Counted from the stretch's first letter, positions 43,275 through 52,650 are shown. The stretch: 64,000 nt of DNA from Vicingaceae bacterium (GCA_018402765.1 JAGYIE010000003.1:434001-498000); one strand, 5' to 3'. Program-made: numbers and translations. The notes: a model not told the origin generated them from the letters alone.

Positions 43275-43447
43275 ACTTTTTATAAGTTTCTGTTTATCCA
43301 AATGTTAAAAAATAACTTTTTGGTAATCCATTAAATTTGAGTCAAAACCACTATTGGCATGCTTTTGAGCAATTTTTATAGTGGATTGTAACTTTTTGTT
43401 TTAGAGATAGGTATAGGAATTATCAATTTTAGTAATTAAGTTTAGGT
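43275..43447 (+). repeat. Cassette B leader (copy 2)
   Basis: This is the second copy of the leader repeat. It carries CCACTAT (near 43348) and ATAGTGG (near 43378) as an inverted repeat, and the terminal TAAGTTTA before the small-ORF ATG. Confidence 0.75.
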
Positions 43448-43645
43448 ATGAAAAAGAGAGAAATTGAACAGTTCTTTATACCAACCGAGCACCCATGTTC
43501 GATAGTTGAGTATTGCTCTCTCTCTGCAGAATATAGGTTTCGAGAGGTTATTCATCATTTGTTTTATGGAAAATGTACGTTTTATTGGTGTAGCTGCTCG
43601 ATTGAGAAACTATGCCTAATACATGTAATAACCATAAAACTTTAA
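43448..43645 (+). CDS. Small leader protein of cassette B
   Basis: This 65-residue ORF begins KKREIEQFFIPTEHPCSIVE, crosses a (CT)5 tract (43516-43525, CSLS) and continues EYRFREVIHHLFYGKCTFYW. It is homologous to five other copies. The differences between copies are partly synonymous and the pattern R-[FL]-[RK]-E...G-[KR]...T-x-Y is kept, so it is likely translated. The stop (43643-43645) is 2 nt before the lipoprotein ATG at 43648, pointing to translational coupling. No known family is recognised. It is basic, and Cys- and aromatic-rich. Confidence 0.6.
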   Translation: MKKREIEQFFIPTEHPCSIVEYCSLSAEYRFREVIHHLFYGKCTFYWCSCSIEKLCLIHVITIKL

Positions 43646-43647
43646 AA

Positions 43648-44667
43648 ATGAAAAAGATTAATTACATAACAATGGCTGCTATGGCAGCAATACTAATTAC
43701 TTCTTGTGAAAAAGAAGAGAATATGGCTATTAATACTGAAAATGGTCAAAATAGTAAATCAGGATTAGCTAATTCCAATAAAAGTGAAGAGGTTAATGTT
43801 GAAGATATTTTTACTTTTATTGATGCAGTTAGCGATGATGGGATTACAGTTGCTGCTACTGTCGCAGAAGATGCAATGCTTTATACTGAAGCAGCACTAA
43901 ATTGGAGACTAACTAATACGGATAAAATACCTTCTTCAAGTTATGTCGGTAATACCGAAATTAACGTCACAGTGTCAGAGTATGGAGGTGCGTTACAAAT
44001 AAATAGTTCTGATATTGAAAACATGAATTCAGATTTGTACAACCACATATACAACGTTGCAGATACGTTAACGTTACCTGATTTAGGTGACGGTAAATAT
44101 ATATCTGTAATTGACTTAAACTGGGAGGAATTGATAGAAGGTTCAAATACAATAACTGTTCAGTTTGTAATTAATAATTCAGTATCTAGTGCACCAAGTT
44201 GTAATGTAACCGATTATTGGAAACCAATTTTCAATATGGGCGGGTGTAATAATAATACGGCTACAACTAGTGATGCAGGAAAGGAAATAAATACCCGTGT
44301 AAATATGGAGATTTGTAATTCTTATATCAACAATTGTACAAGTCCAATTTGGTTTAATATGCAGACTACGGCAGCTATCAATCCATTTGTGAACCCTCAA
44401 TATTCTAATAATATTTGGAATGACAATAAATATATTTTTGTTTGTTTATCTGACACTTATATCAATGCATTGAAAACTAGTTGTATTAATATTGGCAATC
44501 AAGTGGTAAATACTTCAATTTACAATAAAATAAAAACAATAGTTGTTGGTGAGACTATTATTCCATCAGTATCTACTCCAGCTTATTCCCATAATTACAC
44601 CTATTTCTCAGGTCGTTGTATTGATTATCCTGCAATATCTAAGCCTCAACCTTGTTTTGGATGTTAA
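43648..44667 (+). CDS. Cassette B lipoprotein
   Basis: This 339-residue lipoprotein has the leader MKKINYITMAAMAAILITSC, Cys20, then EKEE. The start at 43648 is preferred over 43612. It is a distant paralog of the lipoproteins in cassettes C-E. Shared landmarks are EDAMLYTEAALNWRL (EDAVLFTEAALNVQL in C-E), the GGC...N-rich segment, DAGKEINTRVNMEICNS (DAAKEVSMRIQNGNCNS in C-E) and several conserved Cys. The C-terminal ~100 residues are cassette-specific and end in CFGC. The function is unknown. It is exported to the envelope or cell surface. Confidence 0.7.
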   Translation: MKKINYITMAAMAAILITSCEKEENMAINTENGQNSKSGLANSNKSEEVNVEDIFTFIDAVSDDGITVAATVAEDAMLYTEAALNWRLTNTDKIPSSSYVGNTEINVTVSEYGGALQINSSDIENMNSDLYNHIYNVADTLTLPDLGDGKYISVIDLNWEELIEGSNTITVQFVINNSVSSAPSCNVTDYWKPIFNMGGCNNNTATTSDAGKEINTRVNMEICNSYINNCTSPIWFNMQTTAAINPFVNPQYSNNIWNDNKYIFVCLSDTYINALKTSCINIGNQVVNTSIYNKIKTIVVGETIIPSVSTPAYSHNYTYFSGRCIDYPAISKPQPCFGC

Positions 44668-44684
44668 AAACTAATTTTTATAAA

Positions 44685-46190
44685 ATGAAATACATTTTAT
44701 TAATCATCACCTCAATGCTCTTTAGTATTGAGGTGATTTCACAACAATTTCAGTTTAAGTTAGACAAATCGGTCGAGAATGAACTATTTGATGTTATTGA
44801 AACGGACTCTACGTATGAGTTCGTAGGAACTCAATTTACCTTATCAAATAGAAGGCCTTATACAATGAGCATGTCTAAATCAGGTGCTATTTTAAATGAT
44901 TCAATTTTCAATTACACTGATAGGTCAACTTTTGGAGGAATAGCTAACAGTAAAAATTATCAAATTAAAGTTTCATCTACTTTGCCAACTCCTCTTTTGT
45001 CAGGAAAGAATAGTGAGCTATATTTTAATTCTGTAAATGGGTTAAATAACGATTTCACGATTCAATTTGCTGATACAACGAAACAGTTATTAATTGAGAA
45101 TTTAAAAGTTCTTAATGATACCTTATTGTTTGCAATGGGATTTTATGCAGATACAGCTAGATTTAGAAATGCTTTCATGTGGATAATCAATCTAAATGAT
45201 ACCTCACAACAGTTTATCGACTTTTCTTCAAATCAAATATCACTAGTAGGCTTTGTATCAGATATTATTTCTTATAAAAATAAATTTATCGCTTCTACTT
45301 ACGGTGTACTTGATGGTGATCCGAATGATTGGGGTGGTTCTGCTGAAATTGTCTTATTAAATCAAAGTTTTCAAATGGACACCGTATTTAATATTTCCTT
45401 TTCGCAAAATACATTTAATCGTAATTTCGTTGGTTTTTTTACGAGTCTAGCCCAATTAGATGATAACCACTTTATGATAGCTTCAAAAGCGGCAAATTCC
45501 CGAGGAATATCTCATGCAAAGCCTGATGATATGGTTAGTATTGTATTAGACTCTAATTTTAATGAAGTAGCTTTAAATTTCTATGGACTGAGAGATTCTT
45601 CTGCAGAGCAGGCCAATCAATGTCTTTCTAGATTTGAGGGCGACCCTTACGTTTACATTGGAGGAACTGAAAACTATAAAGTTGATTTTTCCGGCTACCC
45701 TTCAGATACTACACTATTTATACTTACCAAGGCGGACTTAATGGGCAATGAAATATGGACCCGTTATTATAGTAACAATACCAATTTGTTTATGCGGAAA
45801 GTATTGGCAACATCAGATGGTGGAGCACTTATGGTCGGTTGGTCGTATGATCCTGCAGGCCCTGATGGTTTTGAGAAGGATGTTTGGATTGTAAAAGTAG
45901 ATAGTAATGGTAATTATTTACCTACGAGTATTAAAGAACAACAAATTTCGAACAGTGACTTCAATTTTTATCCGAACCCTTTAAAGAATGAGCTGCATTT
46001 TAGACAAATTAATACCCTCAGAAATTATCAGTTTGAGCTATTCGATGTTTCAGGCAGAAAAGTCGCAGAAGAACAATTGATAAATAGTGATGAAACAATT
46101 AATACCAGTCATCTAAAAAGTGGAGCATATATTTATCATTTGATGGATCAGAATGGAAATTATGCTACTGGAAAACTTATAAAAGAATAG
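44685..46190 (+). CDS. Cassette B T9SS-sorted exported protein
   Basis: This 501-residue protein (from ATG 44685; the ATG at 44652 would overlap the lipoprotein gene and precede the signal peptide) has a signal peptide ending in EVISQQ. A beta-propeller-like body contains repeated strand motifs such as ILTKADLMGNEIWTRYYS and LATSDGGALMVGWSYD. A C-terminal type A sorting domain starts FNFYPNPLKNELHF and ends YATGKLIKE. It is exported by the type IX system and probably surface-attached. It is paired with the upstream lipoprotein with a 17-nt gap. Confidence 0.82.
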   Translation: MKYILLIITSMLFSIEVISQQFQFKLDKSVENELFDVIETDSTYEFVGTQFTLSNRRPYTMSMSKSGAILNDSIFNYTDRSTFGGIANSKNYQIKVSSTLPTPLLSGKNSELYFNSVNGLNNDFTIQFADTTKQLLIENLKVLNDTLLFAMGFYADTARFRNAFMWIINLNDTSQQFIDFSSNQISLVGFVSDIISYKNKFIASTYGVLDGDPNDWGGSAEIVLLNQSFQMDTVFNISFSQNTFNRNFVGFFTSLAQLDDNHFMIASKAANSRGISHAKPDDMVSIVLDSNFNEVALNFYGLRDSSAEQANQCLSRFEGDPYVYIGGTENYKVDFSGYPSDTTLFILTKADLMGNEIWTRYYSNNTNLFMRKVLATSDGGALMVGWSYDPAGPDGFEKDVWIVKVDSNGNYLPTSIKEQQISNSDFNFYPNPLKNELHFRQINTLRNYQFELFDVSGRKVAEEQLINSDETINTSHLKSGAYIYHLMDQNGNYATGKLIKE

Positions 46191-46213
46191 GTTAACTAAA
46201 TACTATTTATACT

Positions 46214-46252
46214 AACTCCCTTTAGCTGAACTGCTAAAGGGAGTTTTTTTTT
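46214..46252 (+). terminator. Terminator closing cassette B
   Basis: A 13-bp stem (46214-46226 with 46233-46245) and 6-nt loop are followed by nine Ts. Confidence 0.9.
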
Positions 46253-46254
46253 GC

Positions 46255-47515
46255 TTTTATTATAAGTTGCTCGTTACCAAAATGTTAAAAAATAACTTTT
46301 TTGTAATCCATTAAATTTGAGTCAAAACCACTATTGGCGTAGCTTTGAGCAATTTTTTATTGCGGATTGTAACTTTTTGTTTTAGAGGCAGGTATAGGAA
46401 TTGTAAATTTTCGTAATTAAGTTTGGGTATGAAAAAGAGAGAAATTGACCAATTCTTTAAACCTGCCGAACATCCTTTTATGTTAGTTGGGTATTGCTCT
46501 CTCTCTCTCTCTCTACGCGAGCAGCGATTAAAGGAATTCATGCGTCTATGGTTTAAAGGCAGAGGAACCATTTATAGGCGGGATTTAAATAAGGAATACC
46601 ATTTTAATTATTTTTAATTTAAATCAAACGAAAATGTTTAAAACAAGAATAGTAACTGCATTTGCAGTATGTGCCATGCTATTTACAGCATGTGAGAAAG
46701 ACCAAGTAATCACACCTGATAACTCCATAACGACTTCAACTAAGTCCGCTATTGGGAATGGGGATAAATCAACCAATATAATTCCAGGATTACAAGAGTT
46801 TGTTGATGATTTGGTAAAAAACAACGATACACCTGACGACCTGTCTTTAGAAGATGCTGTATTATTTACAGAGGCGGCATTGAATGTGCAACTTGCAAAT
46901 ACAGCAGGAGATTTAGTAACAACGGACTCTTTGTATATTGTATCATCTACTTTAAATACCAATGCTATTTATGAGTCAGGACTAGTTTCAGGAACGGAGA
47001 TCTATGATTTCTACAATGATATAAAGTCTCAAATTATGACCATTGGAAACAATAACTTCTCATCTGGTGATGTAGAGGTAGCTTCTGTTGATATTTCTTA
47101 CGGCGAGCACTTTGATAAGTCTGCTGTTAAAGTTTTGATTAAATTCGGTCGAGGAGGAGTTCCTGCTATCTGTGATTGGGATGGTGATTATAAGGCTGCG
47201 TTAAGGCAAGGAGGCTGCGGAACAAATCCCGGGCAGAAACAAAATACAGATGCTGCAAAAGAAGTTAGTATGCGAATTCAAAATGGGAATTGTAATTCTC
47301 CGCTTGTCAGATGTGGCTTTGTGTTTGACTTAACTACCTATCCTGATCCTATCGCCTCTGGGGCGAGTTATTGGAATACAGAGTTGTATAACGTTTCGCC
47401 AATTGGGAACGTTTCGTGCATATCAGAGTTGGGACAAGTACAATGGTATAACCGAATGGAAAATTATATTTCTTTTAATTATCCATACCCCAACGCTAAA
47501 GGCAGACAGGTGGAT
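46255..47515 (+). repeat. Repeat block, copy 1 (leader, small ORF, lipoprotein 5' part of cassette C)
   Basis: This block is nearly identical at DNA level to 49370-50633 and 52475-53737. It runs from the leader through the small ORF and the first ~290 codons of the lipoprotein. The identity includes third codon positions, indicating recent duplication or gene conversion. Differences cluster toward the 3' end. Confidence 0.9.
46429..46617 (+). CDS. Small leader protein of cassette C
   Basis: This 62-residue ORF begins at ATG 46429 with KKREIDQFFKPAEHPFMLVG, crosses a (CT)9 tract (46497-46514) encoding SLSLSL and continues REQRLKEFMRLWFKGRGTIY. The 5' half resembles copies A, B and F at DNA level. 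The 3' half is diverged in DNA but keeps the protein pattern (R, hydrophobic, basic, E ... F, G, T, Y). It ends 16 nt before the lipoprotein ATG at 46634. It is basic and of unknown function. Confidence 0.6.
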   Translation: MKKREIDQFFKPAEHPFMLVGYCSLSLSLREQRLKEFMRLWFKGRGTIYRRDLNKEYHFNYF

Positions 47516-47650
47516 TGTATAAATTCATGGTTGCAAGTAAGAATTAGGTATGTTAACGCAATAAATAGCAATGTATATGTAAATAATATGCATCAATTTA
47601 CTGATTGTACCTTTATTAATGATATCGGTATTAATAAACCAATGTTCTAA
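46634..47650 (+). CDS. Cassette C lipoprotein
   Basis: This 338-residue lipoprotein has the leader MFKTRIVTAFAVCAMLFTAC with Cys20 and EKDQ after it. About 230 residues are identical to the D and E lipoproteins. Landmarks are LEDAVLFTEAALNVQLANTA, a GGC segment and DAAKEVSMRIQNGNCNS. The variable window comes after KGRQVD and reads CINSWLQVRIRYVNAINSNV here. It then returns to the shared tail HQFTDCTFINDIGINKPMF. The function is unknown. A role as a surface partner of the T9SS protein 11 nt downstream is inferred. Confidence 0.72.
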   Translation: MFKTRIVTAFAVCAMLFTACEKDQVITPDNSITTSTKSAIGNGDKSTNIIPGLQEFVDDLVKNNDTPDDLSLEDAVLFTEAALNVQLANTAGDLVTTDSLYIVSSTLNTNAIYESGLVSGTEIYDFYNDIKSQIMTIGNNNFSSGDVEVASVDISYGEHFDKSAVKVLIKFGRGGVPAICDWDGDYKAALRQGGCGTNPGQKQNTDAAKEVSMRIQNGNCNSPLVRCGFVFDLTTYPDPIASGASYWNTELYNVSPIGNVSCISELGQVQWYNRMENYISFNYPYPNAKGRQVDCINSWLQVRIRYVNAINSNVYVNNMHQFTDCTFINDIGINKPMF

Positions 47651-47661
47651 AATTATATATT

Positions 47662-49203
47662 ATGAAAAATTACAAATCACTGATTGTATTATTTTTCATT
47701 TTGATTGGGCTGAATCTTTCAGCCCAATCATTTGAAAGGTATATTAAACACAATTATTCAGAACAAGGTATTATTGACCCAATAGAATTTAGTTCAGGAG
47801 ATTTTGTAGTAGGAAGTATCTTTCCATATACAGAATCTGCAAATGATTATTCGGAAAGCATGCTTTATCAGATGAACTCCAATGGTATTTTGATAGATAG
47901 TGTTTATCTCCCATTTGGGATTCAAAAACTATTTTTAGAGAATAGCTCCTTGATGGGGATAGGCAATCGATTTAATCCAAGTGACACAACAACCCAGCAA
48001 TTACTTTTTAAGTTTAGACCAAATTCTATAGATACTTTATTTACACGAAAATTAAATCGTTCAGACTCTTTATATTTCTCGTCTTATATTAACTTTGTAG
48101 ATTATTGTAACTGTTATACTGAAGTTGGAGCAAAGTATGATACTGCTTTTAATTCATCTCCTTACGTTCGTCAATTTGACTCCAATTTTACTGTTCTTAA
48201 TTATAAGGAATATAGTTCTCCATACAGTCCACAAGTTGCCTTTCCTCTATTTTACAGTTTTTTAGAGCGAACGGATGAAAATGGAATCGTTATCATAGGA
48301 AGTAATTTAGACAGTTTTAATACTATTTATGATCAATTTCTTGCTGTACTTACTTTTTTAGATAGTAATTTAAATAGGGATAGATTAAAACAACCAATTC
48401 AATTATCTACATCAATTCCGCTCAGTGGAGGAGCTTCTGCATATTTAGATCAAGTAGTACATGGAGTTGGTCTGAATGATTCTACCTATTTATTTGCAGG
48501 TAGCGGAATCTCTAAAGGACATTTTATTTTTGGAGAACAAGATATTGGTTTGATTAAAACCGACACTACCTTTAATTATATGTCATCTCTGTTTTATGGG
48601 CTTAGTGATACGGCAGATTTTCCTGCACCTAACTTAATTAGTAAGACTTTAAATGGAATTTATATTTACTCAACTGCAAATCTAGACCCATTAGGGTCTT
48701 CGGAATGGTTTATAAATCTTACTAAACTTGATAATGATGGAAATATCTCGTGGAGTAAATTGTACAAAAAGGGAACAAGGCTATCTGCTAGAGGAGTGCT
48801 TGCAACCTCAGATGGGGGTGCACTCATGATTGCAAATGAAATCGATTTAAACAAACCAACACAACCTGTAAGTGGGCCTGCTGATTCTGATATTTACATC
48901 CTAAAAGTAGATAGCAACGGCAATCAAACTTCGGTAGGTATAGCAGAAGGTACTGCCATACCAGAGAATAACTTTCTATTTTATCCTAACCCAGTAGAAG
49001 ATCAATTAACCATTCGAAAAGTAAATCAGTTTGGTAATTATCAGTTACTACTGTTTGATAGCTTCGGAAAGCAGGTACTCAATTATAATTGGGTAAACGA
49101 TCAAGCTCAATTAAATTTGAGTCATCTAAAGTCAGGTATTTATGTTTATCTTCTTGTAGATGAAAAAGGAAGATCAGCAGGCGGTAAGTTGCTGAAGATG
49201 TAG
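47662..49203 (+). CDS. Cassette C T9SS-sorted exported protein
   Basis: This 513-residue protein has a signal peptide MKNYKSLIVLFFILIGLNLS ending AQ. A beta-propeller-like body contains LERTDENGIVIIGSNLDSF and LATSDGGALMIANEID. The C-terminal type A sorting domain begins FLFYPNPVEDQLTIRK and ends AGGKLLKM. The first ~80 residues are nearly identical to the D protein. The middle (about 80-420) is clearly diverged, including a Cys pair in VDYCNCYTEVG that is conserved in C, D and E. It is secreted via the type IX system. The ligand is unknown. Confidence 0.82.
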   Translation: MKNYKSLIVLFFILIGLNLSAQSFERYIKHNYSEQGIIDPIEFSSGDFVVGSIFPYTESANDYSESMLYQMNSNGILIDSVYLPFGIQKLFLENSSLMGIGNRFNPSDTTTQQLLFKFRPNSIDTLFTRKLNRSDSLYFSSYINFVDYCNCYTEVGAKYDTAFNSSPYVRQFDSNFTVLNYKEYSSPYSPQVAFPLFYSFLERTDENGIVIIGSNLDSFNTIYDQFLAVLTFLDSNLNRDRLKQPIQLSTSIPLSGGASAYLDQVVHGVGLNDSTYLFAGSGISKGHFIFGEQDIGLIKTDTTFNYMSSLFYGLSDTADFPAPNLISKTLNGIYIYSTANLDPLGSSEWFINLTKLDNDGNISWSKLYKKGTRLSARGVLATSDGGALMIANEIDLNKPTQPVSGPADSDIYILKVDSNGNQTSVGIAEGTAIPENNFLFYPNPVEDQLTIRKVNQFGNYQLLLFDSFGKQVLNYNWVNDQAQLNLSHLKSGIYVYLLVDEKGRSAGGKLLKM

Positions 49204-49332
49204 TTCAATATTAGAAATATGTACAGTTAACTTTTAAAACGTACACGCATTTGTGCTAGTTTACTTATGAAGGTAATTATACCTTAGCTAATCTTTTTAT
49301 GAAAGAGTAAAGCAAATTTATTTTTAAATGTA

Positions 49333-49369
49333 ATTCCCTTCACCTAAATTGGTGAAAGGAGTTTTTTTT
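49333..49369 (+). terminator. Terminator closing cassette C
   Basis: The stem with core CCTTCACC/GGTGAAAGG (49333-49345 with 49352-49363) and loop TAAATT is followed by eight Ts. Confidence 0.85.
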
Positions 49370-49545
49370 GTTCTTACCGTAAGTTTCTGTTTATCCAAAT
49401 GTTAAAAAATAACTTTTTGGTAATCCATTAAATTTGAGTCAAAACCACTATTGGCGTGGCTTTGAGCAATTTTTTATAGTGGATTGTAACTTTTTGTTTT
49501 AGAGGTAGGTATAGGAATTGTAAATTTTCGTAATTAAGTTTGGGT

Positions 49546-49734
49546 ATGAAAAAGAGAGAAATTGACCAATTCTTTAAACCTGCCGAACATCCTTTTATGT
49601 TAGTTGGGTGTTGCTCTCTCTCTCTCTCTCTACGCGAGCAGCGATTAAAGGAATTCATGCGTCTATGGTTTAAAGGAAGAGGAACCATTTATAGGCGGGA
49701 TTTAAATAAGGAATACCATTTTAATTATTTTTAA
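49546..49734 (+). CDS. Small leader protein of cassette D
   Basis: This 62-residue ORF from ATG 49546 is nearly identical to the cassette C copy, with VGCC in place of VGYC before the (CT)9 tract (49614-49631). It has the same 16-nt spacing to the lipoprotein start. Nothing beyond the cassette C entry can be said about function. Confidence 0.6.
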   Translation: MKKREIDQFFKPAEHPFMLVGCCSLSLSLREQRLKEFMRLWFKGRGTIYRRDLNKEYHFNYF

Positions 49735-49750
49735 TTTAAATCAAACGAAA

Positions 49751-50758
49751 ATGTTTAAAACAAGAATAGTAACTGCATTTGCAGTATGTGCCATGCTATT
49801 TACAGCATGTGAGAAAGACCAAGTAATCACACCTGATAACTCCATAACGACTTCAACTAAGTCCGCTATTGGGAATGGGGATAAATCAACCAATATAATT
49901 CCAGGATTACAAGAGTTTGTTGATGATTTGGTAAAAAACAACGATACACCTGACGACCTGTCTTTAGAAGATGCTGTATTATTTACAGAGGCGGCATTGA
50001 ATGTGCAACTTGCAAATACAGCAGGAGATTTAGTAACAACGGACTCTTTGTATATTGTATCATCTACTTTAAATACCAATGCTATTTATGAGTCAGGACT
50101 AGTTTCAGGAACGGAGATCTATGATTTCTACAATGATATAAAGTCTCAAATTATGACCATTGGAAACAATAACTTCTCATCTGGTGATGTAGAGGTAGCT
50201 TCTGTTGATATTTCTTACGGCGAGCACTTTGATAAGTCTGCTGTTAAAGTTTTGATTAAATTCGGTCGAGGAGGAGTTCCTGCTATCTGTGATTGGGATG
50301 GTGATTATAAGGCTGCGTTAAGGCAAGGAGGCTGCGGAACAAATCCCGGGCAGAAACAAAATACAGATGCTGCAAAAGAAGTTAGTATGCGAATTCAAAA
50401 TGGGAATTGTAATTCTCCGCTTGTCAGATGTGGCTTTGTGTTTAACTTAACTACTTATCCTGATCCTATAGCCTCTGGGGCGAGTTATTGGAATACAGAG
50501 TTGTATAACGTTTCGCCAATGGGTAATGTAGCATGTATTTCAGAGCTGGGACAAGTACAATGGTATAACCGAATGGAAAATTATATTTCTTTTAATTATC
50601 CATACCCCAACGCTAAAGGCAGACAGGTGGATGTAATTAATTCATGGTTACAGGTACTAATAAATCCTAGAGACTTTAAGGTATATGTAAATAATATGCA
50701 TCAATTTACTGATTGTACCTTTATTAATGATATCGGTATTAATAAACCAATGTTCTAA
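49751..50758 (+). CDS. Cassette D lipoprotein
   Basis: This 335-residue lipoprotein with Cys20 is identical to the C copy up to CGFVF. There Asp becomes Asn (NLTTYPDP), and a few changes (PMGNVACIS) follow. After KGRQVD the variable window reads VINSWLQVLINPRDFKV, shorter than in C and E. The shared tail YVNNMHQFTDCTFIND then resumes. It is exported to the envelope, with function unknown. It lies 11 nt upstream of its T9SS partner. Confidence 0.72.
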   Translation: MFKTRIVTAFAVCAMLFTACEKDQVITPDNSITTSTKSAIGNGDKSTNIIPGLQEFVDDLVKNNDTPDDLSLEDAVLFTEAALNVQLANTAGDLVTTDSLYIVSSTLNTNAIYESGLVSGTEIYDFYNDIKSQIMTIGNNNFSSGDVEVASVDISYGEHFDKSAVKVLIKFGRGGVPAICDWDGDYKAALRQGGCGTNPGQKQNTDAAKEVSMRIQNGNCNSPLVRCGFVFNLTTYPDPIASGASYWNTELYNVSPMGNVACISELGQVQWYNRMENYISFNYPYPNAKGRQVDVINSWLQVLINPRDFKVYVNNMHQFTDCTFINDIGINKPMF

Positions 50759-50769
50759 AATTATATATT

Positions 50770-52308
50770 ATGAAAAATTATAAATCGCTGATTGTATTAT
50801 TTTTCATCTTGATTGGGCTGAATCTTTCAGCCCAATCATTTGAAAGGTATATTAAACACAATTATTCAGAACAAGGTATTATTGACCCAATAGAATTTAG
50901 TTCAGGAGATTTTGTAGTAGGAAGTATCTTTCCATATACAGAGTCTGCAAATGATTATTCGGAAAGCATGCTTTATCGGATGAACTCCAATGGTATTCTA
51001 ATAGATAGTGTTTACTTACCTTTTGGGATTCAAAAATTGTTATTGGTTAATAACTCCTTAATTGGTGTAGGCAACCGATTTAATTCAAGCGACACCACCA
51101 CTCAACAGTTACTTTTTAAGTTTTACCCTAATTCGATTGATACCTTGTACACACGAAGTCTTAACCGTTCTGATTCACTATACGATTCTAGATATGTTGA
51201 TTTCGTTGATTATTGTAATTGTTATACAGAAATAGGTTTTAAGTCTGACACATCTTTTAAGCCAGTACCTTATGTTCGGCAATTTGACTCCAGTTTGACG
51301 GTATTAAATTACAAAGAGTTTACCTCAGTTTATGGATCTCAGTTAAGTTTTCCTTATTTAGATAGTTTTTTAGAGCGAACAGATGAGGATGGTATCGTTA
51401 TAATAGGTAGCAACCTAGATAGTTTTAATATCAATTATGACCAATATCCTGCTGTACTTTACTTTTTAGATGCAAATTTAAACCGTGATACAACTAAACA
51501 ACCCATTCAACTTATTACATCAATACCTATTTCAGGTGGCGTCAATGCACATTTACAAAGCTTAGTTCATTCAACAAGATTAAATGACTCTACTTACTTA
51601 TTTTCTGGTAGTGGTATTTCTCGAGGGCACTTTGTTTTTGGAGATCAAGATATTGGATTAATAAAAACTGACACCGCCTTTAATTATATTTCAGCTCAGT
51701 TTTATGGGCTTCGAGATACAATTGATTCACCTGCACCTAATTTTTTGAGTAGAACAGGAAGCGGCTTTTTTCTATTTTCAACTACCAATATCGATATATT
51801 TGGATCAGATTGGTATTTAAATCTAACAAAGCTGGATAACAATGGAAATATTATATGGAGTAAATTGTACAAAAAAGGAACACGACTTTATGCTAGAGGA
51901 GTTCTTGCAACTTCAGATGGTGGTGTCCTTATGATTGCAAATGAATTCGATTTTAATAAACCAACGCAACCCGTTAGTGGTCCCGGCGATTTAGATATTT
52001 ACATCCTAAAAGTAGATAGCAACGGCAATCAAACTTCGGTAGGTATAGCAGAAGGTACTGCCATACCAGAGAATAACTTTCTATTTTATCCTAACCCAGT
52101 AGAAGATCAATTAACCATTCGAAAAGTGAATCAGTTTGGTAATTACCAACTTTTCCTTTTTGATAGCTTCGGTAAGCAAGTACTCAATTATAATTGGGTA
52201 AACGATCAAGCTCAATTAAATTTGAGTCATCTAAAGTCAGGTATTTATGTTTATCTTCTTGTAGATGAAAAAGGAAGATCAGCAGGCGGTAAGTTGCTGA
52301 AGATGTAG
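50770..52308 (+). CDS. Cassette D T9SS-sorted exported protein
   Basis: This 512-residue paralog of the cassette C protein has an identical signal peptide and near-identical first ~80 residues. The middle is diverged throughout, including synonymous sites (e.g. VDYCNCYTEIGFKSDTSFKP). The C-terminal sorting domain starting FLFYPNPVEDQLTIRK is again nearly identical. The body keeps the propeller-like strand motif LATSDGGVLMIANEFD. Type IX export with surface attachment is expected. The function is unknown. Confidence 0.82.
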   Translation: MKNYKSLIVLFFILIGLNLSAQSFERYIKHNYSEQGIIDPIEFSSGDFVVGSIFPYTESANDYSESMLYRMNSNGILIDSVYLPFGIQKLLLVNNSLIGVGNRFNSSDTTTQQLLFKFYPNSIDTLYTRSLNRSDSLYDSRYVDFVDYCNCYTEIGFKSDTSFKPVPYVRQFDSSLTVLNYKEFTSVYGSQLSFPYLDSFLERTDEDGIVIIGSNLDSFNINYDQYPAVLYFLDANLNRDTTKQPIQLITSIPISGGVNAHLQSLVHSTRLNDSTYLFSGSGISRGHFVFGDQDIGLIKTDTAFNYISAQFYGLRDTIDSPAPNFLSRTGSGFFLFSTTNIDIFGSDWYLNLTKLDNNGNIIWSKLYKKGTRLYARGVLATSDGGVLMIANEFDFNKPTQPVSGPGDLDIYILKVDSNGNQTSVGIAEGTAIPENNFLFYPNPVEDQLTIRKVNQFGNYQLFLFDSFGKQVLNYNWVNDQAQLNLSHLKSGIYVYLLVDEKGRSAGGKLLKM

Positions 52309-52436
52309 TTCAATATTAGAAATATGTACAGTTAACTTTTAAAACGTACACGCATTTGTGCTAGTTTACTTATGAAGGTAATTATACCTTAGCTAATCTT
52401 TTTATGAAAGAGTAAAGCAAATTTATTTTTAAATGT

Positions 52437-52474
52437 AATTCCCTTCACCTAAATTGGTGAAAGGAGTTTTTTTT
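52437..52474 (+). terminator. Terminator closing cassette D
   Basis: It is the same hairpin as at 49333: a CCTTCACC/GGTGAAAGG core with a following T run. Confidence 0.85.
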
Positions 52475-52650
52475 GTTCTTACCGTAAGTTTCTGTTTATC
52501 CAAATGTTAAAAAATAACTTTTTGGTAATCCATTAAATTTGAGTCAAAACCACTATTGGCGTGGCTTTGAGCAATTTTTTATAGTGGATTGTAACTTTTT
52601 GTTTTAGAGGTAGGTATAGGAATTGTAAATTTTCGTAATTAAGTTTGGGT

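Larger units (their letters stand above)
48890..50633 (+). repeat. Repeat block, copy 2 (T9SS C-terminus C through lipoprotein D)
   Basis: This 1.74-kb segment is nearly identical to 51998-53737. It spans the sorting-domain end of one cassette, the untranslated spacer (from GTTCAATATTAGAAATATG), terminator, leader, small ORF and most of the next lipoprotein. Confidence 0.9.

Noticed and set aside
46311-46962. Minus-strand ORFs of 86 and 112 codons that recur identically in each of cassettes C, D and E
   Set aside because: They recur because the DNA itself is duplicated. They lie opposite the small ORF and lipoprotein reading frames, have no promoter or start context, and their sequence looks like an antisense shadow.
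46634-49203. Lipoprotein/T9SS pairs as toxin-immunity modules
   Set aside because: The T9SS proteins look like beta-propellers with a sorting domain and show no toxin domain at their C-terminus. The variable part is the middle of the protein, not a C-terminal toxin tip.
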